Source of the DNA: Echinicola salinicaeni
Lineage (GTDB): Bacteria; Bacteroidota; Bacteroidia; Cytophagales; Cyclobacteriaceae
Direction of reading: 5' to 3'
Assembly (NCBI RefSeq): GCF_014280965.1
Contig: NZ_JACODZ010000007.1
Location: forward strand, 248,001 to 312,000
Length of the DNA stretch: 64,000 nt
Shown here: positions 20,301-27,983 of the stretch, in pieces
Position numbering within the stretch: position 1 is the first letter of the stretch
Layout: the number at the start of each line of letters is the position of its first letter
Made by a program: the position numbers and the translations under genes
The notes under the pieces: generated by a model
Databases searched by the model: none
What the model was told of the DNA's origin: nothing
What the model saw: only the letters and a program-made list of their open reading frames with translations

Positions 20301-20868
20301 ACACCAAGGCAAATTAAATGGTATCACTGCAGCGGCTGAAATGCAGGCTGATGTAGCAGCAAGGTTTATCACAGGAGATTTGCTGAGCATATACAAGGGA
20401 TCTATACCTATGAACATCCTTAAGTTTGCAGATCTAGACCTTTGTTCCGTTGGCATTCCTGAAATACCTGCTAATGCAGAGGGCTATGAAGAAATCTTAT
20501 TGATCGATACTGCGCAGACCTATTATAAGAAATGTATTGTTTACCAGGATCGATTAGTCGGAGCCATCTTAATGGGCGATAAATCTGAATTCGCTGAATT
20601 CAAAAGTCTCATAGAAGAAAAAACAGAGCTTTCTAAAAAACGTCAAGAATTATTGCGTGGTAAATCCACCAAAGAAGAATTAATGGGAGAAATGGTCTGT
20701 TCCTGTGGCAATGTAGGCACCGGAAACATCAGCAAAGCCATAAAGTCAGGTTGTCACGAATTTAGACAGCTCTGTCAGCAAACTGGTGCTGGACTTGGCT
20801 GCGGCAGCTGTAAGCCTGAGGTTAAAAGCATCCTTGAAAAAGAATTGCCTGCACTAGTCAAAGTATGA
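17344..20868 (+). CDS. nasC: Assimilatory nitrate reductase fused to NAD(P)H-oxidoreductase and [2Fe-2S] domains
   Basis: 1174 residues in three parts. The N-terminus binds [4Fe-4S] through C-x2-C-x3-C (CSYCGVGC) and a fourth Cys in GMLCSKG. The molybdopterin domains follow, with the Mo-ligand Cys at about 143 (RLCMSS), and a dinucleotide-binding domain ends near residue 690. A NirB-like FAD/NAD(P) module comes next, with VGAGAAA at about 713 and AGGGLLG at about 854. A BFD-type [2Fe-2S] domain closes the protein with C1119-x-C1121 and a GCGSC pair near 1155. Nitrate reductase and its electron-supply subunit, separate proteins in Klebsiella (NasA and NasC) and Bacillus (NasC and NasB), are thus one polypeptide, able in principle to take electrons from NAD(P)H directly. 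Reduction of nitrate to nitrite in the cytoplasm is the expected reaction. Confidence 0.93.
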   Translation: MMSTTKAESYKSTCSYCGVGCGIIVNKDKKGRVTVEGDPEHPVNRGMLCSKGMNLHYVVEDKSDRLLYPQMRWGKSHPLEKVDWDTALNRAAAVFKSIIKKHGPDSVAFYVSGQFLTEEYYLVNKLTKAYLQTNNIDTNSRLCMSSAVMGYIKTLGEDSVPISYDDIELADCFLVAGANPAWCHPILWRRVEKHKEENPDTKIIVVDPRVTQSCSLADLHLQIRPGTDETLYLAIGRCIIEQGDIDLEFIKQHTDGFEAYKELVMQTSLEAAAKTCDIIVSDIKLAASYIGNAKGFLSLWAMGLNQSAEGVNKNLALIDLNLITGNIGKPGSGPFSLTGQPNAMGGREVGGMATLLASHRNLLNPEHREEVAQFWNVESLPDKPGKTATQIFEGLEDGSIKALWVICTNPLVSMPNATQVEAAMKKAKFVVVQDISSKAEAIPYADLVLPAAGWGEKEGTMTNSERRISYLNKFNEAPGEALPDAEILIRFAKKMNFNGFDFPNMGEVYAEYCQLTKGTNIDISALDYEYLKSKGTVQWPFKNKYEGGTPRLFTDKKFFTPNGRAQILARGPKNDTEKPNKDFPLILTTGRIRDQWHTMTRTGKVSKLNKHIPTPFLEIHPEDAQNRGIKDGETVLISGKRGEVRVHAQVSEKIKKGVVFLPMHWGKILKNDFSRANNLTGNGIDPVSKQPDFKYSAVQVEKYIKPKQKLLIVGAGAAAYRFINSYREFNEIDDIHVFSKEKYPFYNRVLLPDYVNRHKAWEDLLKFKSEEEMNKLNIKLYIENGIESIDRSNKTVTDEKGLVHHYDTLILATGSRAFVPADVPMHLPGIFTMRSRQNADQLKSYLNYQGHVLIAGGGLLGLELAAALREINIDVTIVQLGSRLMERQLDPMASSLLREKIEEMGVQLYMNNQVSHLDSNEAEKSVTVSLKSGKTIHCNAVVYAIGTRPNMELAKSSGLDCGRGIKVNDYLQTSDPSIFAMGEIAEHQGKLNGITAAAEMQADVAARFITGDLLSIYKGSIPMNILKFADLDLCSVGIPEIPANAEGYEEILLIDTAQTYYKKCIVYQDRLVGAILMGDKSEFAEFKSLIEEKTELSKKRQELLRGKSTKEELMGEMVCSCGNVGTGNISKAIKSGCHEFRQLCQQTGAGLGCGSCKPEVKSILEKELPALVKV

Positions 20869-21041
20869 TGCTATCCACTCCTATAAGCTTATTAATTGGT
20901 CCTTTGAAAAACAAATCGATAAGCTTACTATCAGACTTAAATCAATATCAAATCTGATTTGGAAAATCATCAATAGGACAGCACAATTCAACATCCTTAA
21001 CGATAAAACCATAACTTTACCACAGCAAAAGCTATAACAAA

Positions 21042-22472
21042 ATGCAAAAAGCGGATTTAGTAAGGGTATTTGTAAAAGGTGGAATCATCTCCCCGGGTGA
21101 TTTCCTAAAAACCATCAACACAGCCTATGAACTTGGCACTAAATATATTCATTTAGGCTCACGTCAGGACATCCTATTCCCCGTCAAAGACAAAAATCTT
21201 CAAAGCCTTGAGGATACTTTTAATGCCATCAATACGGCCTATGATACGGATGGTGAGGAATACCATAATATCGTTACTTCTTATACCGCCTTGGATGTGA
21301 TGCCCACCACCCATTGGTTGGCTTCTCATACTTATCATTATATTCTGGATACCTTTGACTATCAGCCAAGGCTTAAAATAAATGTCACTGATCCAGTTCA
21401 AAGTTTAGTTCCGCTATTCACCGGAAATATTAATTTTGTGGCATCGCCTATTGATAATTACTGGTTTTTATACTTGAGATTTTCTGAAATTGATCCAAAA
21501 CCTTGGTGCGCACCAGTCCTCATTTATGGATATGACTTGGCCAAAGTAGCCAAAGCTATTGAGCACTTAAACCCTGTAGAAAGCCATTTGAAATATACAG
21601 AAATCTTCCAAAAAGTAATTTCTGAAACCAGCCCCAATACAAGTCCAATAGAACAAGAGTTAGATTACCCTGAATCCAATTCACCCTATTACGAAGGCAT
21701 GAACCGGATTGTAGGTGGAAAGTACTGGCTTGGACTGTACTGGAGGAACAACAAGTTCACCATCAATTTCCTTAAAGCCCTTTGTGAACTATGTATGGAA
21801 ACCAATATTGGGAAAATTTGTATCACTCCATGGAAGTCCATTATCGTAAAAGGCATTGCAGAAAAAGATAGATTAAGTTGGGAAAAACTGCTGGGCAAAT
21901 TTGGCATCAATATTCGTCACAGTTCTCTCGAACTCCATTGGCACTTGCCCGTGCTTGATGAAGAAGCTCTCAATATCAAGAATTACTTAGTGCGTGCCTT
22001 AGACAAACAGGACATCAGTACCTATGGCTTGAGTTTTTCGATAAAAACCAAACATATGGCCTTGTTTACTTCAGTAGCCATAGAAAAGGCAAAAAAAGAA
22101 AACCCCGATGAACCGGACACATTTAATATTCTGTACTCAAAGGACTTCAACCCTAACCTCTCAGAGTATTATTTCTATGCCAAAAATGTCCCAATAGACA
22201 CCATCCCCCCTTTACTTATCGAATTGAGCTATAAATATTATGACCAGCTGGAAGAGAGAAAAAATCAAGATAACAATGAAACGGATTTAAATTCGGAACA
22301 AAAGCACCACAAAAAATACCAGTGTTCTAACTGCATGACCATTTACGATGAAAAATATGGAGATCCGGAATCAGATATTTTGCCCGGAACCTCATTTATG
22401 AAATTACCAACAAATTATTGCTGTTCTGTTTGTGAAAGTCCAAAATCTGCATTTAAATTGATTACAAAATAA
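21042..22472 (+). CDS. Rubredoxin-tailed protein with siroheme-reductase-like half domains, no siroheme ligands
   Basis: 476 residues. Two segments look like the ferredoxin-like half domains of nitrite/sulfite reductases: about residues 8-45 (GGIISPGDFLKT, then YIHLGSRQDILF) and about 240-275 (FLKALCELCMETN, then KICITPWKSIIVKGI). The cysteine pairs that bind [4Fe-4S]-siroheme (C-x5-C and C-x3-C in NirB) are absent, so it should not be a nitrite reductase. The C-terminus is a rubredoxin: C428-x2-C431 and C461-x2-C464 with the family's DPE.DI.PGT.F core. It lies 173 bases after the nitrate reductase gene, in the same direction. An electron-transfer partner of nitrate reductase is my inference; the role is not established to my knowledge. 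Confidence 0.8.
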   Translation: MQKADLVRVFVKGGIISPGDFLKTINTAYELGTKYIHLGSRQDILFPVKDKNLQSLEDTFNAINTAYDTDGEEYHNIVTSYTALDVMPTTHWLASHTYHYILDTFDYQPRLKINVTDPVQSLVPLFTGNINFVASPIDNYWFLYLRFSEIDPKPWCAPVLIYGYDLAKVAKAIEHLNPVESHLKYTEIFQKVISETSPNTSPIEQELDYPESNSPYYEGMNRIVGGKYWLGLYWRNNKFTINFLKALCELCMETNIGKICITPWKSIIVKGIAEKDRLSWEKLLGKFGINIRHSSLELHWHLPVLDEEALNIKNYLVRALDKQDISTYGLSFSIKTKHMALFTSVAIEKAKKENPDEPDTFNILYSKDFNPNLSEYYFYAKNVPIDTIPPLLIELSYKYYDQLEERKNQDNNETDLNSEQKHHKKYQCSNCMTIYDEKYGDPESDILPGTSFMKLPTNYCCSVCESPKSAFKLITK

Positions 22473-22483
22473 TCAAATAGATT

Positions 22484-22879
22484 ATGAAACTTAGGATCAA
22501 CAATAACTCCATCAGGCTTCGCCTAAACCAAACTGAAGTCAAAGAAATCGGTAAAGGCCATTCGGTCACAGAAAACCTATACTTAGGGAAAAATAATCTT
22601 AGCCTTGCATATAGTCTCATCCCAGATGAGAAGACCCCTTCTATTTCTGCCCATTTCTTTGATAATGAAATTAAAATTTATGTTCCTAAATCCCTTTCTG
22701 ACAATTGGTCTAAATCTGATGAGGTCACCATGCGCTATATTCAGAATGAAGGAGATGAACATCAAAACTTGATTTTGATAGAAAAGGATTTCCAATGCCT
22801 GCACAAAAGACCTGATGAGGATGAAAGTGACAGTTTCCCCAACCCAAAATCTGAAGAAGATTACAAAAATTGCAATTGA
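22484..22879 (+). CDS. Small conserved protein, DUF7009-like
   Basis: 131 residues starting MKLRINNNSIRLRLNQTEV, a pattern I associate with the DUF7009 family; the DUF number is from memory. The middle is beta-rich (ISAHFFDNEIKIYVP) and the tail contains DFQCLHKRP followed by a disordered acidic end. It starts 11 bases after the rubredoxin-tailed gene, so the two are co-transcribed. Its recurrent place at the end of a nitrate operon would suggest a maturation or regulatory role, but nothing in the sequence proves one. Confidence 0.65.
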   Translation: MKLRINNNSIRLRLNQTEVKEIGKGHSVTENLYLGKNNLSLAYSLIPDEKTPSISAHFFDNEIKIYVPKSLSDNWSKSDEVTMRYIQNEGDEHQNLILIEKDFQCLHKRPDEDESDSFPNPKSEEDYKNCN

Positions 22880-22920
22880 CCCAATTCTAGTGTCAGTTAA
22901 ATATCTAGGTTGCCGATACC

Positions 22921-22958
22921 AAAAAGAAAGACTTCTAAAAACGTCTTTCTTTTTTTTT
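22921..22958. terminator. Terminator of the nitrate operon
   Basis: Perfect 12-base arms (22921-22932 and 22943-22954) with a 10-base loop. On the + strand a run of nine T follows (22950-22958). It also serves the minus-strand ROK gene, whose stop codon is at 22958-22960. Confidence 0.85.
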
Positions 22959-23617
22959 CAAAACTTAATATCCTCTTCCCAGAGCCTAAAACCTCCTTTG
23001 AAGGCATTTTTATTCGTTCCCAATCGACATCCCTCAGGCACCTTGGTGAGATGTTTGGAATTACCTCCGCCCAAAACGATTTCATCTGGCTGAAAAGCAC
23101 TAAAGAAATATTTAACGCATTTATGCACGTGCTTTTCCCATTTTTTAATACCGTTTTTATAGAAATACGCTTTTCCCAAATAAGATTCAAAAGTACTTTT
23201 TTTATAGGGCAAATGAGCCGCTTCCATGGGGATCACGGTATTATTTACCACCATGGCAGTCCCCAAGCCTGTCCCTAAGCCCATAAAGAGCATCTTTTTC
23301 CCTTCATAACTTCCTACTGCTTGCATGGCTGCATCATTGATAATTTTTATTGGGCACCCGAAGGCTCCTTCAAAATCATAAGTTTCCCATCCTTGTCCAA
23401 GATTAATGGGCTCTGTCAAAATATTATTGTTTTTGACTATTCCAGGGAAGCCCATGGAAACTACATCATAATCCCAATTAGAGGCTTGTTCCTTAACCAA
23501 GGGTATCATTTCCTCAGGTGAAAAATCACTTCCTGAGGGAATCTTTATCCTTTCCTCTTGGCCAGTGGCTAAAATTTTAATATTTGATCCTCCGATATCA
23601 ATTACAAGTATTTTCAT
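22958..23617 (-). CDS. ROK-family sugar kinase, polyphosphate-glucokinase-like
   Basis: 219 residues. The phosphate-1 loop is DIGGSNIK (about residues 6-13), there is a GFPGIV motif, an INDAAMQAVG stretch (about 97-106, with the catalytic Asp), and the adenosine/phosphate-2 loop FMGLGTGLGTAM. This compact form without the ROK zinc-binding cysteine cluster resembles polyphosphate/ATP glucokinases (PpgK). It likely phosphorylates glucose in the cytoplasm. It ends against the nitrate operon terminator on the other strand. Confidence 0.85.
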   Translation of the reverse strand: MKILVIDIGGSNIKILATGQEERIKIPSGSDFSPEEMIPLVKEQASNWDYDVVSMGFPGIVKNNNILTEPINLGQGWETYDFEGAFGCPIKIINDAAMQAVGSYEGKKMLFMGLGTGLGTAMVVNNTVIPMEAAHLPYKKSTFESYLGKAYFYKNGIKKWEKHVHKCVKYFFSAFQPDEIVLGGGNSKHLTKVPEGCRLGTNKNAFKGGFRLWEEDIKF

Positions 23618-23720
23618 AAAATCAAATATAACAAGTCCATTGAAAATATTTCCTAAAAATCACGTTTAGCTAAATTAGCCACATATATTTTTTATGCAAA
23701 GAAATAAACCAGCCATAAAT

Positions 23721-23760
23721 CAAAAAACACATTGCCCCTTCTCAAAAAGGAACAATGTGT
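23721..23760 (-). terminator. Terminator of the GIN-domain lipoprotein gene
   Basis: On the minus strand the arms 23760-23747 and 23740-23727 pair over 14 bases (two G-U pairs) and are followed by six T. It lies 33 bases past the stop of the gene ending at 23793. Confidence 0.8.
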
Positions 23761-23792
23761 CTGGCACACTATAATTTTATCATTTACTCTTT

Positions 23793-24455
23793 CTAATTAG
23801 CATTATTAAGGTCCAGTGACCCTTCTACACTTTGACTGATCCCAGGGGTCCCTTTATAATCCACCCTTGCAGCACCTTCCACATCAATAGACAATTCCTC
23901 AGTACAATAAACTTCATAATCCCCTCTACCTGAAATCTCTATTATCGTTTCCTGGGTCAGTAAGCCAAAATTAGACACCTCAACACTTCCTTCTCCATAC
24001 AATACTTGTCTATCTACCTCACCAGAAAGTTCCAAATGAAATTCTCCATAAGACGATATGACCAATTCTTCCAAATCAAGCATTCCTTCACTGCTTACTG
24101 TGCTCAAACCGTCCGTGCCCACTTTTCGGATATTTGGCAATGTGGCCACCACCAAAATACCTTTATTGCTTTCTAAGCAGCGAACGTTTCCATCTAAACC
24201 TATTCTTAGCTCACTATTATTCACCCTATACTCCAGCTCATTCATTAACTGGGCTTCGGCCATAACCTTTAGAGAAGCCTGTTCATCCTGTATAATCACC
24301 AGATCTATGGGGCCTACCAGCGAAATCTCATCAAAATCATCTACCTCTAATTCATACTCTCGCACATTACCGTCACCCCTGATACAAAGATGATCCTTCT
24401 CACAAGAGAAGAAAAGCACTGTCAATAGCAACAGCCAAATGATATTCGTTTTCAT
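23793..24455 (-). CDS. DUF2807 (head GIN domain) lipoprotein
   Basis: 220 residues with a lipobox (LFFSC, Cys about residue 18). The mature part matches the DUF2807 / auto-transporter adhesin head GIN family: the opening DFDEISLVGPIDLVIIQ and regularly spaced beta strands building a right-handed helix-like fold (for example LPNIRKVGTDGLSTVSS). The family is abundant in Bacteroidota envelopes; the role is unknown. The gene is monocistronic with a clear terminator. The protein is short for the family, having a single DUF2807 repeat set. Confidence 0.85.
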   Translation of the reverse strand: MKTNIIWLLLLTVLFFSCEKDHLCIRGDGNVREYELEVDDFDEISLVGPIDLVIIQDEQASLKVMAEAQLMNELEYRVNNSELRIGLDGNVRCLESNKGILVVATLPNIRKVGTDGLSTVSSEGMLDLEELVISSYGEFHLELSGEVDRQVLYGEGSVEVSNFGLLTQETIIEISGRGDYEVYCTEELSIDVEGAARVDYKGTPGISQSVEGSLDLNNAN

Positions 24456-24865
24456 AATTCATTAATTTAGTTGTAAGGAAATGAAATCTAACTTTGGAAG
24501 TAGAACTTTGGTATCATTGACATTATCGATAGCAGACAGCTGATTTTGACCGAATTTAACCTGTCAACTTCCCCTAATAATAAATAGACACCTATTAAGC
24601 AGGTATACCCTATGACGTCTGGGATTTTTATTAGTGATTATTAAAAAATAATTTTATTTCGTCATTCACACCCAATGAATGATTTCTAGTACAAAGCTTT
24701 CATCTGATTTTGAATTAAAAAAAACAGCAAAGATTATTATAAGGTGCTGCTAGATTGGACCTAAAGCATAAAAACCAATTTACAAAAAATTCGCTAAAAT
24801 TAGACCCTATCCTGAAACCAACCATCTTCATTATCAAAAAACTGGAACTTGAGTAGATAATCAAA
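24456..24865. other. Intergenic region, 410 bases
   Basis: AT-rich and without a plausible gene, hairpin or repeat that I can identify. It must contain the promoter of the GIN-domain gene; no clear -7 box was found. Confidence 0.4.
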
Positions 24866-25129
24866 TTATTTCAAGTAAAAATACCCCGGTTCGGTCAATA
24901 CTTCAAGAACTTCTGCTCCCAAAAACATAAACAATGAAGCTGCCCAACATCCAAAAAACATTATAAAATACATGTCCAAAGAAATATCCCCAAACAGCCT
25001 GAACACAAAGGGAACTAAAAAAACGATTATGGCTATTGCTCTTATCATTTTGGCAATGACACCTACCCACTTATGATGCCCTAAAACTGGAGCAACTTTT
25101 AAGCGCAATATATTTGGATCATTGATCAT
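24866..25129 (-). CDS. Small membrane protein of unknown function
   Basis: 87 residues with two membrane helices (about 28-47 and 53-72) and a hydrophilic N-terminus. No family is recognised. It starts with a normal ATG and has no convincing partner gene; the AT-rich flanks leave open that it is a weak call. Confidence 0.55.
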   Translation of the reverse strand: MINDPNILRLKVAPVLGHHKWVGVIAKMIRAIAIIVFLVPFVFRLFGDISLDMYFIMFFGCWAASLFMFLGAEVLEVLTEPGYFYLK

Positions 25130-25403
25130 GGCTATTTGGGTTTTAGATCTAACATTACTCTACTAAAAAGAATTTTTCACTCCAAAAAAAACACCTTCCC
25201 TCACATATATTATTTACAAAATTTTCAGTACAAAACCTATTAAATAACAAAACAATTAACCGAATAACCTAAGCTATTTGACAATAAGTTTAATCAAATT
25301 ATACACCGAGAGAAACCTCCTATATAAATTTCATCAAGGAAAATAGAGGGGTTAGAAAAAAATCAATTTTGCTCCTTAATTTTAAATAAACAATCTAATA
25401 GTC

Positions 25404-25691
25404 ATGAACAATAAGGTAGAAATTAAATACTGTACCCAATGTCGATGGATGTTAAGAGCCACTTGGATGGCCCAAGAATTATTAAGCACATTTGATGGAG
25501 AAATCAAACACTTGACCTTGACACCAGGAACTGGGGGAATTTTTGAAGTTTGGGCGAATGACAAATTAGTTTGGTCAAGAAAAGCAAAAGGACGTTTCCC
25601 TGAAATAACCGAACTTAAGCAAGTTGTTCGTGACGAGATAGCTCCCGAAAAACACCTTGGTCATGCTGACAAAAAGGAAACTGGGAAGTAA
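25404..25691 (+). CDS. Rdx-family (SelT/SelW/SelH-like) redox protein
   Basis: 95 residues. The thioredoxin-like fold with C10-x2-C13 (YCTQCRW) is the Rdx/selenoprotein W motif, with Cys in place of selenocysteine. The core continues with [15 protein letters not shown] and FPEITELKQ, then the usual GHADKK end. After this the reading frame runs four extra codons (ETGK) into DNA that in the +2 frame is katG sequence. The original stop has probably been replaced by a deletion junction near 25672. Function: a small thiol-redox protein, substrate unknown. Confidence 0.85.
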   Translation: MNNKVEIKYCTQCRWMLRATWMAQELLSTFDGEIKHLTLTPGTGGIFEVWANDKLVWSRKAKGRFPEITELKQVVRDEIAPEKHLGHADKKETGK

Positions 25692-26401
25692 ATAATTCGG
25701 AGCAATTAGCAAAAGTATTAGCCACTTTAGAAAAAATCCAAGCAAGCTTTAATGCCAAATCCGGTACTAAAAAAGTTTCTTTGGCAGACCTCATTGTACT
25801 TGGAGGTGATGCTGCAATAGAAAAAGCAGCTGCCAATGCTGGACACCCCGTAAATATCCCATTCGCACCTGGCCGTATGGATGCTTTAGCAGAGCAAACA
25901 GATGTGGAGTCATTTGATATGCTTGAACCAATGGCCGATGGGTTCAGAAATTATTTAAAAACCCAGTATACAATTTCTACTGAAGAACTGTTGATAGAAA
26001 AAGCACAGCTACTCACCCTAACCGCTCCTGAGATGACTGTTTTGCTGGGAGGAATGCGCTCTCTAAATGCCAATTACGACAATTCGGATTATGGCACTTT
26101 CTCTAGCAAAAAGGACCAACTGAGCAATGACTTCTTTGTAAATCTATTGGACATGAGTACTGAATGGAAAGCAATAGATGATACCAAAGAGATTTTTGAA
26201 GGTAAAGACAGAAAAACTGGGGAGGTAAAATACAAAGCTACCCGTGCCGATCTTATCTTTGGTTCGAACGCTGAATTAAGGGCCTTGGCTGAGGTTTATG
26301 CAAGCAATGGCTAAAAGGAAAAATTCATCAAGGACTTTGCAGCGGCTTGGGACAAAGTCATGAAACTAGATCGATTTGACCTTAAATATCCCCAAGACTA
26401 A
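25673..26401 (+). pseudogene. katG: katG remnant: C-terminal domain of catalase-peroxidase
   Basis: From about 25673 one frame reads like the C-terminal domain of Kat[18 protein letters not shown], then [53 protein letters not shown] and [27 protein letters not shown] at 26312-26314 interrupts it where KatG has ASNDAKEKF. The same frame then continues KEKFIKDFAAAW to LDRFDL and stops at 26399-26401. The whole N-terminal heme domain is missing. The longest open piece (from TTG at 25781) cannot encode an active enzyme. This is a broken gene. Confidence 0.9.
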
Positions 26402-26445
26402 ATAGCAATTAGAGAAAAGTAAAAATTAATTCAGCCGCATAAAAG

Positions 26446-26478
26446 AAAAAGCCATCTGTATGAACGGATGGCTTTTTT
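26446..26478. terminator. Terminator between katG remnant and DUF1552 gene
   Basis: AAAAAGCCATC (26446-26456) pairs with GATGGCTTTTT (26467-26477); wobble pairs extend the stem inward. A and T flanks suit both directions, and it separates convergent genes. Confidence 0.85.
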
Positions 26479-26497
26479 ATTGAAAATATTTTCATAT

Positions 26498-27850
26498 TTA
26501 TCCCAAAATATCTGTTTCCAATTTCCCTGTACTATCAGAAAAGTTTTCCACTGGAATCCCCATGGTATGCAACATGCTGACGAACAAATTGGACATTGGG
26601 CTATGCTCATCAAATTTGGTATAAGTTCCATGCTTCACGCCCATACTTTTTCCTCCAGCCAAAACCAAAGGATAATTGACCGCATCATGGGTACTACTAC
26701 AGGCTGAACCATAAAGGACTAAAGTATTACTCAGCAACGAACCATACTCATCTTCTGTATTTTTCATTTTGTCCAAGAAATAAGAGAACTGCTTGGCTAG
26801 CCATTGGTCATAACTGCCCCATTCCACCCAGTGGTTCTTGGATTTATCATGACTGATCGCGTGGTGACCATTTTTAAAGCCTAATGCCAACTTAGGGAAG
26901 TTTTCACCAAATCCCATTCCATCCTCACGGGCCATCATATAGGTCATCACCCTTGTGATATCAGTTTGCATCCCCAAAACCATCAAGTCAAAAGAAGACC
27001 TAATATAGCTTTCTGGATCTACAGAAGCATTTGGATTTAAATCGATATGGTCCGCATTGAACTCTTTCATGGGGACATTAAGCCATTTTTCATTACGCTT
27101 TATCTGTTCCTCCACCTGATTCAAAGAACTCATGTATTCATCCAGTTTCAACTGATCATTTTTACCCAATCGCCTTTGCAGTTGCTTACTATCAGCCAGC
27201 ACTAAATCAACAATCTTTTGTTCTTGCTGCAAGCTTTTCCTTCTTGCTTGACTGGTTGCACCTCCATCAGGAGCAAAGTATCTTTCGAAAATCTCCCTAT
27301 GTCTATGCTCTGAAGGAATCGGTCTTCCATTTGGATCAAAAGAGAGTGTGGAAACCCTAGATTTATAACCTACACCGCCATCTGTAGACAGGGCCAAAGA
27401 AGGATACCTGGTATGCTTGGCAAGATGTTGTGCCGCCAGCTGATCTACAGATATATTATTTTTGTATTCGCTTCCTCTAAGATCTCCTCCGGTCAACCAA
27501 GTATCCCCTGCCAGGTGGCCGAGCAATCTACGACTTTTGGGATGACTTAATCCTCCCAAAATTGAAATCTCCTTTCGGTGTCTCTCCAGCGGGGAAAGCG
27601 TCTTGGTAAATCGATAGTCCTTTCCTTCACCAAGTGGAAACCAGTTCCAATGTTCATGATGATAATTGGTTACTGGAGGAAGACCAACACCGTTTGGAAA
27701 ATAAACAAAGCAGAGTCTTTTTGGTGCCTCACTCATAGAGCCTACTTTATTCAAAGGAGTACTCATAGCCTCCATATAAGGAAGCATACAGCTTACACCT
27801 AAGCCTTTCAAAAATGTCCTTCGATCCAAATGCCAAGATTTCTTTCCCAT
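26498..27850 (-). CDS. DUF1552 family exported protein
   Basis: 450 residues. The N-terminus carries a Tat-like signal (DRRTFLKGLGVSCMLPYMEAM). The body is the DUF1552 family, related to the DUF1501/sulfatase-like alkaline-phosphatase fold, with FVYFPNGVGLPP and NTLVLYGSACSS as typical pieces. The partner gene upstream (27984-31595) encodes the DUF1587/1592/1588/1585 cytochrome, and the two families are regularly paired in Planctomycetota, Myxococcota and Bacteroidota. Export to the periplasm is expected; biochemical role unknown. Confidence 0.88.
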   Translation of the reverse strand: MGKKSWHLDRRTFLKGLGVSCMLPYMEAMSTPLNKVGSMSEAPKRLCFVYFPNGVGLPPVTNYHHEHWNWFPLGEGKDYRFTKTLSPLERHRKEISILGGLSHPKSRRLLGHLAGDTWLTGGDLRGSEYKNNISVDQLAAQHLAKHTRYPSLALSTDGGVGYKSRVSTLSFDPNGRPIPSEHRHREIFERYFAPDGGATSQARRKSLQQEQKIVDLVLADSKQLQRRLGKNDQLKLDEYMSSLNQVEEQIKRNEKWLNVPMKEFNADHIDLNPNASVDPESYIRSSFDLMVLGMQTDITRVMTYMMAREDGMGFGENFPKLALGFKNGHHAISHDKSKNHWVEWGSYDQWLAKQFSYFLDKMKNTEDEYGSLLSNTLVLYGSACSSTHDAVNYPLVLAGGKSMGVKHGTYTKFDEHSPMSNLFVSMLHTMGIPVENFSDSTGKLETDILG

Positions 27851-27983
27851 GATTATTTCATCTTTATCATTAATTCCTTTTCAAATTTACCCGATCTAGG
27901 ATTTATCCTTAAAAAACTAATAGACGTAGACCAAGTATTTAGTATCAATTAATTTGTAAATCTCTTTTACTGTTACTTTTAAC

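Noticed and set aside
20869-21041. Terminator between the nitrate reductase and rubredoxin-tailed genes
   Set aside because: Only a repeated short AAGCTTA palindrome is present, without a stable stem and T-run; the genes are treated as one operon.
25781-26314. A 177-codon protein-coding gene starting at TTG
   Set aside because: It is the middle of a KatG C-terminal domain; matching sequence continues before the TTG and after the stop, so it is a pseudogene fragment.
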